Of a stretch of 44,688 bases of DNA, positions 31,117 to 39,727 are shown piece by piece. The notes under the pieces were generated by a model that saw nothing but the letters and a program-made list of their open reading frames with translations, had not been told where the DNA came from and made no database searches. The stretch is taken from assembly GCA_023264995.1 (NCBI GenBank), contig JAHFUR010000035.1, positions 1 to 44,688 of the forward strand, read 5' to 3'. Position numbers and translations under genes: made by a program. Each line of letters opens with the position of its first letter. Within the stretch, counting starts at the first letter, position 1. This stretch comes from Acidimicrobiia bacterium. GTDB taxonomy: Bacteria; Actinomycetota; Acidimicrobiia; Acidimicrobiales; AC-14.

Positions 31117-31490
31117 CCGGCCCCGGGTGGGCCGCGTTCCTGGTCGCCGCCGGCATCGGCGCCCCCCTCCGCTACCTGGTGGACGGGTGGGCCCAGGACC
31201 GCATCGGCGGGACCTTCCCGTGGGGCACCTTCGTGGTGAACGTGTCCGGCTGCCTCCTGCTCGGCATCCTGACCGGCCTCGGTCTCTACCACGGCCTCGG
31301 GGCCGGTCCCCGGACGGTGCTCGGCACGGGGGGCCTGGGGGCCTACACCACGTTCAGCTCCCTTACGTACGAGACCGTCCGCCTGGCCGAGGAGGGCGAG
31401 ACCGGGTCGGCGCTGCGCAACGCCGGCGCCAGCCTGCTCGTGGGCCTGATGGCGGCCGGGGCCGGCCTGGCCCTCGCCGCCGCGCTCTGA
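31113..31490 (+). CDS. crcB: Fluoride ion channel subunit FluC/CrcB (second of pair)
   Basis: This 125-residue membrane protein starts at a TTG overlapping the first subunit's stop. Motifs are GIGAPLRYLVDGWAQD, WGTFVVNVSGCLLLGILTGL and GTGGLGAYTTFSSLTYETVR. It has four helices and the family's normal length. Tandem CrcB genes usually encode opposite-facing halves of one channel. No fluoride riboswitch was recognised upstream of the pair. Confidence 0.9.
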   Translation: MTGPGWAAFLVAAGIGAPLRYLVDGWAQDRIGGTFPWGTFVVNVSGCLLLGILTGLGLYHGLGAGPRTVLGTGGLGAYTTFSSLTYETVRLAEEGETGSALRNAGASLLVGLMAAGAGLALAAAL

Positions 31491-31594
31491 TGACGAGAGT
31501 CTGACAGCGGCCGAAGGAAACCTGTCACACGACGGTCACGCCCCTGTCATGGCCCGGCAACCGTCCCGAGACGGCCGTTGTCCACTCTGGTCAG

Positions 31595-32788
31595 ATGTCC
31601 GTCAAGGGGTTTTCACGCGCCGGCCACACACCCAGCCTGGCGGCGTCACTGCTGCATTTCGACGTCTCGTTCATGATCTGGGTCCTGCTCGGCGCCCTCG
31701 GTGCGTACGTGTCCTCCGACCTCCACCTCACCGCCGCCCAGAAGGGCCTCATGGTCGCGGTGCCGCCGCTCGGCGGGTGCGGCTTCCGGCTCATCCTCGG
31801 CTCCGTCGTCGAGCGCATCGGCATCAAGCGGACCGGCCTGGCCTCAATGGGGCTCACCTTCGTACCGCTGCTCTGGGCCTGGTTCGGGGGCGGTAGCTAC
31901 GCCCAGGTCATCGGCATCGGGCTCCTCCTGGGCGTCGCCGGGGCCAGCTTCGCCGTGGCCCTCCCCCTCGTCAGCCGGTGGTACCCGCCCGAGTACCAGG
32001 GGCTGGCGCTCGGCATCGCCGGCGCCGGCAACTCCGGCACGATCATCGCCATCCTGGCCGCCCCCCGCCTGGCCCAGCACGTGGGCTGGCACGCGGTGTT
32101 CGGCCTGGCCTGTATACCGGTGGCCATCACCTGGTTGGTCTTTGCCATCTTCGCCAAGGAGCCGCCCGTGCGGGCCGGCGGCTCCAAGAGCAGCGCGGTC
32201 TCGATGCTCCAGGAGCCCGACGCCCGGTGGCTGGCCCTGTTCTACCTGGTGACCTTCGGCGGCTTCGTCGGCCTGTCGGGGTACCTGTCGATCTTCTTCG
32301 TCGACCGTTTCGAGCTGACCAAGCTCAGCGCCGCCGGCTACGCCGCCCTGTGCGCCGGCGCCGGCTCGCTGCTCCGCCCCCTCGGCGGGGCGCTGGCCGA
32401 CCGCCTCGGCGGCACCCGGGTCCTCACCGGGGCGTTGATGATCGTGGCCGCCCTCGCCGTGGCCCTGGCCTCGCTCCCCGGCCTCGGCCTGACCGTGGCC
32501 ATCCTCATGCTCACCATGGGCACCCTGGGCATGGGCAACGGCGCGGTGTTCCAGGTCGTGCCCCAGCGGTTCCCGGCGGCCGTCGGCCCGATGACCGGCC
32601 TGGTCGGCGCCGCCGGCGGCCTGGGCGGGTTCCTGCTCCCCTTCGCCCTGGGCACCCTCCAAGGCTCCACCGGGACCTTCGCCGCCGGCTTCCTGGTGTT
32701 CGCCGCCGCCGCCGTGCTGGCGTCGGTGGCCGTCAACCGCCGCCAGCGGGCCTGGAACCGCGGCTGGGCCCTCGACGTCGCCGTCTGA
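31595..32788 (+). CDS. NarK-type nitrate/nitrite MFS transporter
   Basis: The 397-residue protein has twelve helices. LHFDVSFMIWVLLGALGAYV opens the fold. The nitrate signature GIAGAGNSGTIIAILAAPRL near residue 150 and GLVGAAGGLGGFLLPFALGT near 340 are diagnostic of the NNP (NarK/NasA) family. It should import nitrate or exchange nitrate and nitrite. No nitrate or nitrite reductase is in the window. An FNR-like flavoprotein lies convergent just downstream. Confidence 0.88.
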   Translation: MSVKGFSRAGHTPSLAASLLHFDVSFMIWVLLGALGAYVSSDLHLTAAQKGLMVAVPPLGGCGFRLILGSVVERIGIKRTGLASMGLTFVPLLWAWFGGGSYAQVIGIGLLLGVAGASFAVALPLVSRWYPPEYQGLALGIAGAGNSGTIIAILAAPRLAQHVGWHAVFGLACIPVAITWLVFAIFAKEPPVRAGGSKSSAVSMLQEPDARWLALFYLVTFGGFVGLSGYLSIFFVDRFELTKLSAAGYAALCAGAGSLLRPLGGALADRLGGTRVLTGALMIVAALAVALASLPGLGLTVAILMLTMGTLGMGNGAVFQVVPQRFPAAVGPMTGLVGAAGGLGGFLLPFALGTLQGSTGTFAAGFLVFAAAAVLASVAVNRRQRAWNRGWALDVAV

Positions 32789-32800
32789 CCCGGATCCGGC

Positions 32801-33940
32801 TCAGTACGGGCGGTTCCAGGGCCGCTCGACGTGCGTCGGCTGGGGGTCCTCCTGGTCGGGGTGGTGGGACAGGAACGCCGGCAGCAGCTCGAACAGGTCG
32901 GACACGGCCAGCGGGTCGCCGTTGCCGGCCTTGCCGGCCTTGGCCGCTTCGAGGTCGCGGTCCAGGTCGAAGTCCGAGCCCCGGCGGGCGGCGTAGGCCG
33001 AGAACAGGTCGGTGGCCACGAACCGCTCCCGGATGGCGGCCACGACGTCACGGTCGGGCTCGTGGATCGGGTCGAAGTACGGCTCCTTGTAGATGAACTG
33101 CTGCACCACCCCGAGGTCCGACAGTGCCATGGCCATCTCCTCGAGCATGGCCCCGTTGCCGACGAGGTAGAAGCGCTTCCCGCCGAGGGTGGCGAGCAGC
33201 GGCGGCACCGACTCCCCCAGCCGGCCCGACAGCCCGGTCCACCCCGCCGGCGGCTGTGACAGCGTGATGCCGTAGCGGAACCCGTCGTAGGCGGCGGCCA
33301 GGGCGTCGAGGTCGTCGGTGAGGCAGATGTCCTCGGGCTGGCGAAGGCCCCACCACAGGCTGATGGGATGGGGGTACTCGGCGGCCAGGAGGTGGCGGGC
33401 CAGGGACAGCAGCGGTGCAATGCCGGTGCCAGTGGCCAGGAAGACCAGCTCCCGATCGTCGAAGCGGGGCACCATCGACCGGCCGGTCGGGCCTCGGAAC
33501 ACGACCTGGTCGCCCTCGTGGAGCGCGGCCAGGTACAGCGACAGCGGGCCCTCGGGCACGGCCCGGACCAGAAGGTCGAACCGGGGGGCGGCGGAGGGGT
33601 CAGACAGGATGCAGTACGGGCTGCGGCGGAAGCCCCGGCCCTCGAACTGGGCCTCGATGCCCACGAACTGGCCGGGCAGGAACTCGAACGGCTCGCCGTC
33701 GGCCACCTCGAACCCGATCCGGTACGTGCGGGTGGGGGTCAACTGCTCGACCCCGGTGACCCGGGCCAGGCGCTTGAAGCGGCTGGTGCCGAACCAGCGG
33801 TCGTCGATGGCGTTGAGGGCGGCCTGCTCGGCCTCGTGGGAACGACCGCGGGGCGGGGTGCCCTGGAAGTTGCCCGGCTTCAGCCCGGCTCGGGCCTGCT
33901 CCCGGGACTGGCCCAGGATCAATCCTCTCGACGGGTTCAA
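32801..33940 (-). CDS. FNR-like FAD/NAD(P)-binding oxidoreductase
   Basis: This 379-residue protein has a ferredoxin-reductase fold: FEFLPGQFVGIEAQF, the FAD site GFRRSPYCILSDPS, and the NAD(P) site ELVFLATGTGIAPLLSLARH. KRFYLVGNGAMLEEMAMALS is the final strand-helix. About 35 residues precede the fold and ~90 follow (FATDLFSAYAARRGSDFDLD and beyond), an extension I do not recognise. It starts at TTG with GGAGAGG upstream. Electron transfer to a nitrate-assimilation enzyme is possible given NarK next door, but is inference. Confidence 0.82.
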   Translation of the reverse strand: MNPSRGLILGQSREQARAGLKPGNFQGTPPRGRSHEAEQAALNAIDDRWFGTSRFKRLARVTGVEQLTPTRTYRIGFEVADGEPFEFLPGQFVGIEAQFEGRGFRRSPYCILSDPSAAPRFDLLVRAVPEGPLSLYLAALHEGDQVVFRGPTGRSMVPRFDDRELVFLATGTGIAPLLSLARHLLAAEYPHPISLWWGLRQPEDICLTDDLDALAAAYDGFRYGITLSQPPAGWTGLSGRLGESVPPLLATLGGKRFYLVGNGAMLEEMAMALSDLGVVQQFIYKEPYFDPIHEPDRDVVAAIRERFVATDLFSAYAARRGSDFDLDRDLEAAKAGKAGNGDPLAVSDLFELLPAFLSHHPDQEDPQPTHVERPWNRPY

Positions 33941-34044
33941 TGGCCCTCTCCTGGTACTGGTGGCATGAGGCCCTCGTCGACATTTTACGCCCCCGACCTA
34001 AGTCTCCGGACCTGCTTCTCGTGCGGGCCCACCCGGTGCCAGGG

Positions 34045-34518
34045 CTACTCCCGTGGGCGCTCCTTCCGGCCCGCCCTCAGGAGGGCGATCATCTCCTCGA
34101 GACGGGCGGCGCGAACGTCGGGCCGGCGCGTGGTTGCGTCGACCCAGCGGAGATAGCCCTTCCGGTAGAACGTGGCCAGCGAGTCGAAGAAGGCGGCGGC
34201 CACCGGGTCGGCGGCGAGCGCGGCGACGACGTCGGGCGCCAGGTCGTCGCGCTGGGGGCCTTCGGGGGCAAGCGTCACCGAGACTTCGCTGCCGGCCACG
34301 AGGCCGGCGTCGCGCTGCCACGCCGGGCCGAGGGCCAGCACATGGCCAGCGGGCGTCTGTTCGAGCGACCCGCGGACCCGCCGTCCGGCGACGGTGCCGG
34401 TGATGTGGTGGCGGGCCTTGGCGCCCCAGCGGGCATCGGGTTCGAACGGCAGCGCCAGCACGACTCGGCCCTTGGCGTCGATGGTGACCGTGGCGGTGAA
34501 GGTCTCGGGCTGGGCCAT
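34045..34518 (-). CDS. DUF1905/YdeI-like domain protein
   Basis: The 157-residue protein has an N-terminal DUF1905 beta-barrel-like part (ETFTATVTIDAKGRVVLALP, then VLALGPAWQRDAGLVAGSEV). A C-terminal YdeI/OmpD-associated helix pair follows (LATFYRKGYLRWVDATTRRP, then ARLEEMIALLRAGRKERP). The combination is common in actinobacteria, and its molecular role is unknown. Start is MAQPET at 34518; an upstream ATG adds three residues. It is downstream of the histidine kinase, same strand, and may share its transcript. Confidence 0.8.
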   Translation of the reverse strand: MAQPETFTATVTIDAKGRVVLALPFEPDARWGAKARHHITGTVAGRRVRGSLEQTPAGHVLALGPAWQRDAGLVAGSEVSVTLAPEGPQRDDLAPDVVAALAADPVAAAFFDSLATFYRKGYLRWVDATTRRPDVRAARLEEMIALLRAGRKERPRE

Positions 34519-34539
34519 CGGGCCCATGCTCGCGCGGGA

Positions 34540-35652
34540 CTACCGCCGGCGGGCGACGGGGATGTCGAAGGTCACGGTGCCCCCACCGCCGGCAAGGTTT
34601 TCCGCTTGGATGGTCCCGCCGTGAGCCCGCACCAGGTCGCCGGCGATGGCCAGGCCCAGACCGCTGCCATGGGCGTCGGCCGATGGCACGCCGCGCTCGA
34701 ACAGGTGAGCCAGCCGGTCGGGCGGGAACCCCGGGCCTGCGTCGCGGACGACGAAGCGGGCCGATGCACCGGCGAGCTCCACCGACACCTCGACCCTGCC
34801 CCCGTCCGGGGAGTGGCGGATGGCGTTGGACAAGAGGTTGGCCAGCACCTGGCGCAGGCGGGTGGGGTCGGCGTCGATTGTGGGCAGGTCGGGGGCGGCC
34901 CGACCGGTCAGGGTGACCCCCCGCCGGCCGGCGAGAGCGGCCAGGCTGGCGACCGCGTCCTCCACCAGGACGGCAGGTGCGGTCGGCTCGTCGTGGAGCC
35001 GGAGCCGGCCGGCGTCGGCCAGGGCCAGGGTGTGGAGGTCGTCGATCAGCCGGCCGAGCAACTGGGTCTCCTCCAGCAGCGACACCAGGTGGCCGTCGTC
35101 GCGGGGGTGGATGCCGTCGACCTGGGCCTCGATGCCGCTCTGCAGCACGGCCAGCGGGGTGCGCAGCTCGTGGGTGACGTCGGCCAGGAACCGCCGGCGC
35201 TCGGTCTCGGCTGCGGCCAGGCGGGCGGCCATGTCGTTGAAGGTCCGGGTGAGGGCGCGCAGCTCCCGGGGGCCGTCGGGCGTGACCCGCACGTCGTAGT
35301 CGCCCGTGCTGAGGCGGTCGGCGGCACCGAGGAGCTCACCGACCGGGCGGCTGATGCGCCGGTAGGCCAGCGCGGTGGCGGCACCGCCCACGGTGAGCAC
35401 GAACCCGAGGAACCAGATGCCGCCCCAGGGCCCGCCCTGCCACTGCCCGTCGTGGGCGGGGCGGGCCCCGCCGGCGGTCGTCATCCCGATCACGTAGCCG
35501 ATGCCCACCAGGGCGAGCAGGACGACGACGGTGACGAGCAGGAACCGCCGGCGGAACCGCCGGCGGTTGTGGGCCCAGGGCGGACCGCTCCCCCACGCCT
35601 CGCCCTGGGGCCACCACGGCGGCGGGCCTGACCGGCCGCCCGGGCCGGTCAC
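34540..35652 (-). CDS. Sensor histidine kinase of a two-component system (BaeS-like)
   Basis: This 370-residue kinase has two transmembrane helices (FLLVTVVVLLALVGIGYVIG and IWFLGFVLTVGGAATALAYR) with a short Gly/Trp-rich outside loop, then HAMP. The HisKA box is DVTHELRTPLAVLQSG. The ATPase domain shows LLSNAIRHSPDGG, DAGPGFPPDRLAHLFERG and GSGLGLAIAGDLVRAHGG. It starts at GTG overlapping the regulator's stop by 4 nt. The loop is too small to bind a large ligand, so it may sense envelope stress. Confidence 0.92.
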   Translation of the reverse strand: MTGPGGRSGPPPWWPQGEAWGSGPPWAHNRRRFRRRFLLVTVVVLLALVGIGYVIGMTTAGGARPAHDGQWQGGPWGGIWFLGFVLTVGGAATALAYRRISRPVGELLGAADRLSTGDYDVRVTPDGPRELRALTRTFNDMAARLAAAETERRRFLADVTHELRTPLAVLQSGIEAQVDGIHPRDDGHLVSLLEETQLLGRLIDDLHTLALADAGRLRLHDEPTAPAVLVEDAVASLAALAGRRGVTLTGRAAPDLPTIDADPTRLRQVLANLLSNAIRHSPDGGRVEVSVELAGASARFVVRDAGPGFPPDRLAHLFERGVPSADAHGSGLGLAIAGDLVRAHGGTIQAENLAGGGGTVTFDIPVARRR

Positions 35653-36338
35653 TCGGCGAACCGGTAACCCACGCCGTGCACGGTGAGGAGGTACCGGGGC
35701 CGGTGGGGGTCGGGCTCCAGCTTCCGCCGGATGTTCTTGACGTGGGCGTCGACGGCCCGGTCGTAGGACTCGACGGCCACCCCGTGGACCACTTCGAGCA
35801 GCTGCATACGCGTGAACACCCGTCCCGGCTGGCCGGCCAGGTGGGCCACCAAGTCGAACTCGGTGGCGGTGAGCTCGACCGGGCGGCCGGCGACGGTGAC
35901 CCGCCGCCGGCCCGGGTCCACCTCGAGGTCGCCGACCTGGAAGGGCTCCTGGGCCCCGCCGGCGCCGGCGCCGGCCGCGGTACGGCGAAGGACGGCGCGG
36001 GCCCTGGCCACCAGCTCCCGGGGGCTGAACGGCTTCACCAGGTAGTCGTCGGCGCCCAGCTCCAGGCCGACGACCCGGTCGACCTCGCTGCCCCGGGCCG
36101 TGAGCATGATGATCGGGACGGGCGACCGGCGCTGCAGCTCTCGGGCCACGTCGAGGCCGTCGAGGCCGGGGAGGCCGAGGTCGAGCACGACCAGGTCGGG
36201 GGTCACGGCCCGAGCGCTGGCCAGGGCGGCGCGCCCGTCGGCCGCGGTGGTGACATCGAAGCCGGCGTCGACCAGATAGTCGCGGACGACCGCGAGGATC
36301 TTGGGCTCGTCCTCGACCACCAGCACGGTCCGGGCCAT
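35649..36338 (-). CDS. OmpR-family response regulator
   Basis: The 229-residue protein has a receiver domain (RTVLVVEDEPKILAVVRDYL, the Asp in PDLVVLDLGLPGLDG, Lys in DDYLVKPFSPRELVAR). A winged helix for DNA follows (VELTATEFDLVAHLAGQPGR, then YDRAVDAHVKNIRRKLEPDP). The kinase downstream phosphorylates the receiver Asp. Start is the ATG at 36338 with GGAGGATGG upstream. Confidence 0.94.
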   Translation of the reverse strand: MARTVLVVEDEPKILAVVRDYLVDAGFDVTTAADGRAALASARAVTPDLVVLDLGLPGLDGLDVARELQRRSPVPIIMLTARGSEVDRVVGLELGADDYLVKPFSPRELVARARAVLRRTAAGAGAGGAQEPFQVGDLEVDPGRRRVTVAGRPVELTATEFDLVAHLAGQPGRVFTRMQLLEVVHGVAVESYDRAVDAHVKNIRRKLEPDPHRPRYLLTVHGVGYRFAE

Positions 36339-36360
36339 GGCTCCATCCTCCCCCGCCGGC

Positions 36361-36735
36361 CTAGGCCTCGCCCACCTCCGTCGGCCCGGCGCCGGCCCGC
36401 TCGTGGGCCTGGCGGTGCTGCTCCTCGAACTGGCCGCCCCAGCCCGGGCCGCACCACCCCCCGCCCCAGGAGCCCCGGGGGCCGCGCCGGGACGAACGCA
36501 CCAGGAGGAACACCACCAGGATGGTGAACAGCGGGAACAGGAAGAAGCCGCCCCCGTGCCCATAGCCGCCGTAGTCCCCGTAGCCGCCGACCACCCGCAC
36601 CACCTGGCCGTCGCCGACCGTCCGGGTCACCACCTCGTGGGCCTGGCCCACGTGGTAGGCGGCGCCGGCCACGCCCAGCAGCACCGTGGCCGCCAGCACC
36701 CCGGCCAGGATGCCGGTCCACACTCGCCTGTTCAT
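36361..36735 (-). CDS. Small membrane protein upstream of the two-component genes
   Basis: The 124-residue protein begins MNRRVWTGILAGVLAATVLL, a signal anchor. A Gly/Tyr stretch (GGYGDYGGYGHGGG), a second helix (FFLFPLFTILVVFLLVRSSR) and a Gly/Trp-rich cytoplasmic tail follow. Start is the ATG at 36735 with GGAGA before it. It precedes the regulator by 22 nt on the same strand, so it may be a sensor accessory or target of the system. No family recognised. Confidence 0.7.
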   Translation of the reverse strand: MNRRVWTGILAGVLAATVLLGVAGAAYHVGQAHEVVTRTVGDGQVVRVVGGYGDYGGYGHGGGFFLFPLFTILVVFLLVRSSRRGPRGSWGGGWCGPGWGGQFEEQHRQAHERAGAGPTEVGEA

Positions 36736-36832
36736 GTCGTTCTCCGTTCCCTCGAGCAACGAGGTCATCCTCGGCCGCGATTGTGAACGGGTGATGGAGA
36801 CGGTGCGGAGGTTCGCCCCGCCGGACGGCGCG

Positions 36833-38695
36833 TCAGGCAGTCTCCGCCGGCACTGGCAGCCGGGGGTTGACGCCGCCCGCGCCGGCGCTCATCAGCTCGT
36901 CCATGGCGTCCGCCGCCATCGGCCGGGCGAAGTAGTACCCCTGCGAGGAGTCACAGTGCAACGCGGCGACCTGGTCGTGCTGGGCCACCGTCTCGATTCC
37001 CTCGGCGACCACGGAAAGCCCGAGCAGGTGGGCGAGCTCGACCACCGCAGCCACGATTGCGGCACTGGACGCGTCGGCGCCCAGCGTGGCCACGAAGCCT
37101 TGGTCGATCTTGACGATGTCGACGGGGAACTGGCGGAGGTAGCTCAGGGCGCAGTACCCGGTCCCGAAATCGTCGAGGGCAAGCTTCACGCCCAGGAGCT
37201 TCAGTTCGCCGAAGACGACCATGGCCCGCTCGCTGTCCTGGATGAAGACGCTCTCGGTCACCTCGAGGGTGAGCACGCCGGCGTCCGTGCCCGTGCCGCG
37301 GAGGACGTTGGCCACGGTCTCGGCGAACCCAGGTGACATCAGCTGGTACGCCGATACGTTGACCGCCATTTCGAAATCGTCCGGGACATGGTGCGCCCAC
37401 CGATGACGATCGAGACAGGCGCGCTCGAGCACCCACTGCCCGATCTCGGTGATGATGCCCGACTGCTCGGCCAGGGGGATGAGCGTGGAGGGCGGGACCG
37501 GTCCCCGCAGCGGGTGGTCCCAGCGCACGAGCGCCTCGACCCCGGTGATGCGCCCGTCGGCCGTGCGGACGATCGGCTGGTACACGGTGCGGAGCTGCCC
37601 CTCCTTGCAGGCCCGGCGGAGGTCGTGGCGCAGGCTCACCCGCTCGTCGACCAGCCGCTGTTCGGCCAGGTCGACAACCTGATGGCCGGCACCGCCCTTG
37701 CGCTTGGCCTGGTACATGGCGCTGTCGGCGCTGTGGAGAAGGTCCTCGGGAAGGTCATCCTCGCGATCGGAAAGCGCCATCCCGATGCTCACCGTCGCCT
37801 CCACCTGGCCGACAGAAAGCTTGAACGGTCGGGCGATCGCCTCGCCGACGCGGGCGGCGATGACCTCCGCGTCCGAGGCGGCCACCAGGTCCTCGCACAG
37901 GATCACGAACTCGTCACCCGACAACCGGGCGACCGAATCGGTCGGTCGCAGCTGCCGCGTCACCCGGCTGGCGACGGCGATCAGGAGCTCGTCGCCCACG
38001 CTGTGCCCGTACATGTCGTTGACCGCCTTGAACTGGTCGAGGTCGGCGAAGAGCACGGCCGTCAGGTGGCCCGTGCGCCCGCCTCGGAGCAGCGCCTGGC
38101 CGAGCCGTTCCAGGAGGAGCACCCGGTTGGGCAGGCCGGTCAGGGGGTCGTGGAGCGAGGTCTCCCGCGACCGGTCCGAGGAGGCCTGGAGGTCGGCACG
38201 GGCCTGGGCGTTCAGGAGATAGGCCGCGGCCACGTCAGCCAGGGTCTGCGCGGCGGCGAGCGTGCGCGCCGTCAGTGGCCCCGGCTCGTCCCGGTAGATA
38301 TCGAGCGCACCGAGCTGCATGCGCCCGTTGCGCAACGGGAACGTGAAGACGGCGGCCAATCCCTCCTGGACCGCTCGCCGGCTGAACTCCGGGAACCGGG
38401 CATCGGAGCGAAGGTCGGGGATGGCCACTGCCTCACCCGTCAGATAGGCCTCCACGCAGGGCCCCTGCCCAAGCTCGGTCTGCAACTGCTCGAACCGGAA
38501 CGCGGCATTGTTCGACGCGGCCAGGTACCGCGGCGACAGCCCCGGGGCGATGAGGGTGACACCCGCGGCGGTGATGGGCAGCACGTCGACGATGCGTTGG
38601 ACCAGGCGGTCGAGGATGCCTTGGATCGGGAAGTCGGTGACGAGCGTACGGGCAAACTCGCTCAAGACGTCCGACAGCTGCTGCTCACTCGGCAC
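36833..38695 (-). CDS. GAF-GGDEF-EAL protein for cyclic di-GMP turnover
   Basis: This ~620-residue protein has an N-terminal GAF domain (ITAAGVTLIAPGLSPRYLAA, FTFPLRNGRMQLGALDIYRD). The GGDEF domain has active-site variant SGDEF and inhibitory site RPTD five residues before it. The EAL domain keeps GVEALVRWDHP, NVSAYQL, LDDFGTGY, KIDQGF and VAEGIET. Both synthesis and breakdown of cyclic di-GMP are thus possible. GTG at 38695 has GGGAGG upstream; a longer start at 38743 exists. It stands alone. Confidence 0.9.
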   Translation of the reverse strand: MPSEQQLSDVLSEFARTLVTDFPIQGILDRLVQRIVDVLPITAAGVTLIAPGLSPRYLAASNNAAFRFEQLQTELGQGPCVEAYLTGEAVAIPDLRSDARFPEFSRRAVQEGLAAVFTFPLRNGRMQLGALDIYRDEPGPLTARTLAAAQTLADVAAAYLLNAQARADLQASSDRSRETSLHDPLTGLPNRVLLLERLGQALLRGGRTGHLTAVLFADLDQFKAVNDMYGHSVGDELLIAVASRVTRQLRPTDSVARLSGDEFVILCEDLVAASDAEVIAARVGEAIARPFKLSVGQVEATVSIGMALSDREDDLPEDLLHSADSAMYQAKRKGGAGHQVVDLAEQRLVDERVSLRHDLRRACKEGQLRTVYQPIVRTADGRITGVEALVRWDHPLRGPVPPSTLIPLAEQSGIITEIGQWVLERACLDRHRWAHHVPDDFEMAVNVSAYQLMSPGFAETVANVLRGTGTDAGVLTLEVTESVFIQDSERAMVVFGELKLLGVKLALDDFGTGYCALSYLRQFPVDIVKIDQGFVATLGADASSAAIVAAVVELAHLLGLSVVAEGIETVAQHDQVAALHCDSSQGYYFARPMAADAMDELMSAGAGGVNPRLPVPAETA

Positions 38696-38782
38696 AGGAC
38701 CTCCCACGACGAGATGCAGGTCGCGAGGTCCAGGCGAGCCCACTGACGAAGCTGAATGCCTATTCTACCGGCCGGCCAGCCG

Positions 38783-39727
38783 CTACCCGGCGACGGTGAG
38801 GATCTCGGCCCCGCGGTCGGTGACCAGCAGCGTGTGCTCGAACTGGGCCGTGCGCCGCTTGTCGGCGGTGACTGCGGTCCAGCCGTCGTCCCACATGACG
38901 TGGCGCCACGTGCCGAGGGTGATCATGGGCTCGATGGTGAAGGTCATGCCCGGGCGCATGATGGTGGTGGCCGAGGCATCGAAATGGTGGGGGACGTGCG
39001 GCGGCCCATGGAACCGCCGGGCCACCCCGTGGCCGACGAAGGCCCGGACCACGCCGTAGCCGCCGGCGTGAGCCCGCGCCTCGATGGCGGCGCCGATGTC
39101 GGAGATCGGCCGGCCCGGACGGACGGCGGCGATGCCGTCCATGAGGCACTCGTGGGTGACGGCCATCAGCTGGCGGGACTCCTCGTCGACCTGACCGACC
39201 GGGAACGTGGCGTTGGTGTCGCCGTGGACACCGTCGAGGTAGACGGTGACATCGAGGTTGACAATGTCGCCGTCGACCAGGGCCCGGTCGTCCGGGATGC
39301 CATGGCAGATCACCTCGTTGACCGACGTGCACAGCGACTTGGGGAAGCCGTTGTAGTTCAGCGGGCTCGGGTAGCCGCCCCGGGCGATGCATTCGGCATG
39401 GGCGATGGCGTCGAGGGCGTCGGTGGTCACGCCGGGGCGGACGGCGGCGCCCACGACGGCCAGCACCTCGGCGGCGGCCCGGGAGGCGCGGCGGACCGCG
39501 GCGATCACCTCGGGCGGGCGGACCAATGCCTCGACCCAGTCGCCCGGCGTGCCCGTGGCCGCGTAGTCGGGGGGGATGATGCCGTCAGGTACGAGCCGGG
39601 CCGGGCTCTGGCGACCGGCGCGCACCGGTGCCTGCGACAGCTTGTGGCAGCGCTTGTACTTCCGCCCGCTCCCGCACCAGCAGGCGTCGTTGGACTTCAG
39701 GCTCGCCGTTCGTAGACCCACGGGCAC
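38783..39727 (-). CDS. map: Type I methionine aminopeptidase with SEC-C zinc motif
   Basis: The 314-residue enzyme has an N-terminal SEC-C motif ([14 protein letters not shown], residues 16-29) and then the MetAP fold. Metal ligands are Asp in LDVTVYLDG and GDTNATF, His in [11 protein letters not shown], Glu in TIEPMI and Glu in [14 protein letters not shown] holds the substrate His. It removes the initiator Met and the zinc motif may dock it to the ribosome. GTG at 39727 lies exactly 6 nt after a -10 TACACT. The gene overlaps the histidine kinase 3' end by 143 bp in another frame. Confidence 0.93.
   Translation of the reverse strand: MPVGLRTASLKSNDACWCGSGRKYKRCHKLSQAPVRAGRQSPARLVPDGIIPPDYAATGTPGDWVEALVRPPEVIAAVRRASRAAAEVLAVVGAAVRPGVTTDALDAIAHAECIARGGYPSPLNYNGFPKSLCTSVNEVICHGIPDDRALVDGDIVNLDVTVYLDGVHGDTNATFPVGQVDEESRQLMAVTHECLMDGIAAVRPGRPISDIGAAIEARAHAGGYGVVRAFVGHGVARRFHGPPHVPHHFDASATTIMRPGMTFTIEPMITLGTWRHVMWDDGWTAVTADKRRTAQFEHTLLVTDRGAEILTVAG

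Noticed and set aside
33940-35631. A 563-codon plus-strand frame over the DUF1905 and histidine kinase genes
   Set aside because: Antisense shadow rich in Gly/Val/Asp; the minus strand encodes recognised domains.
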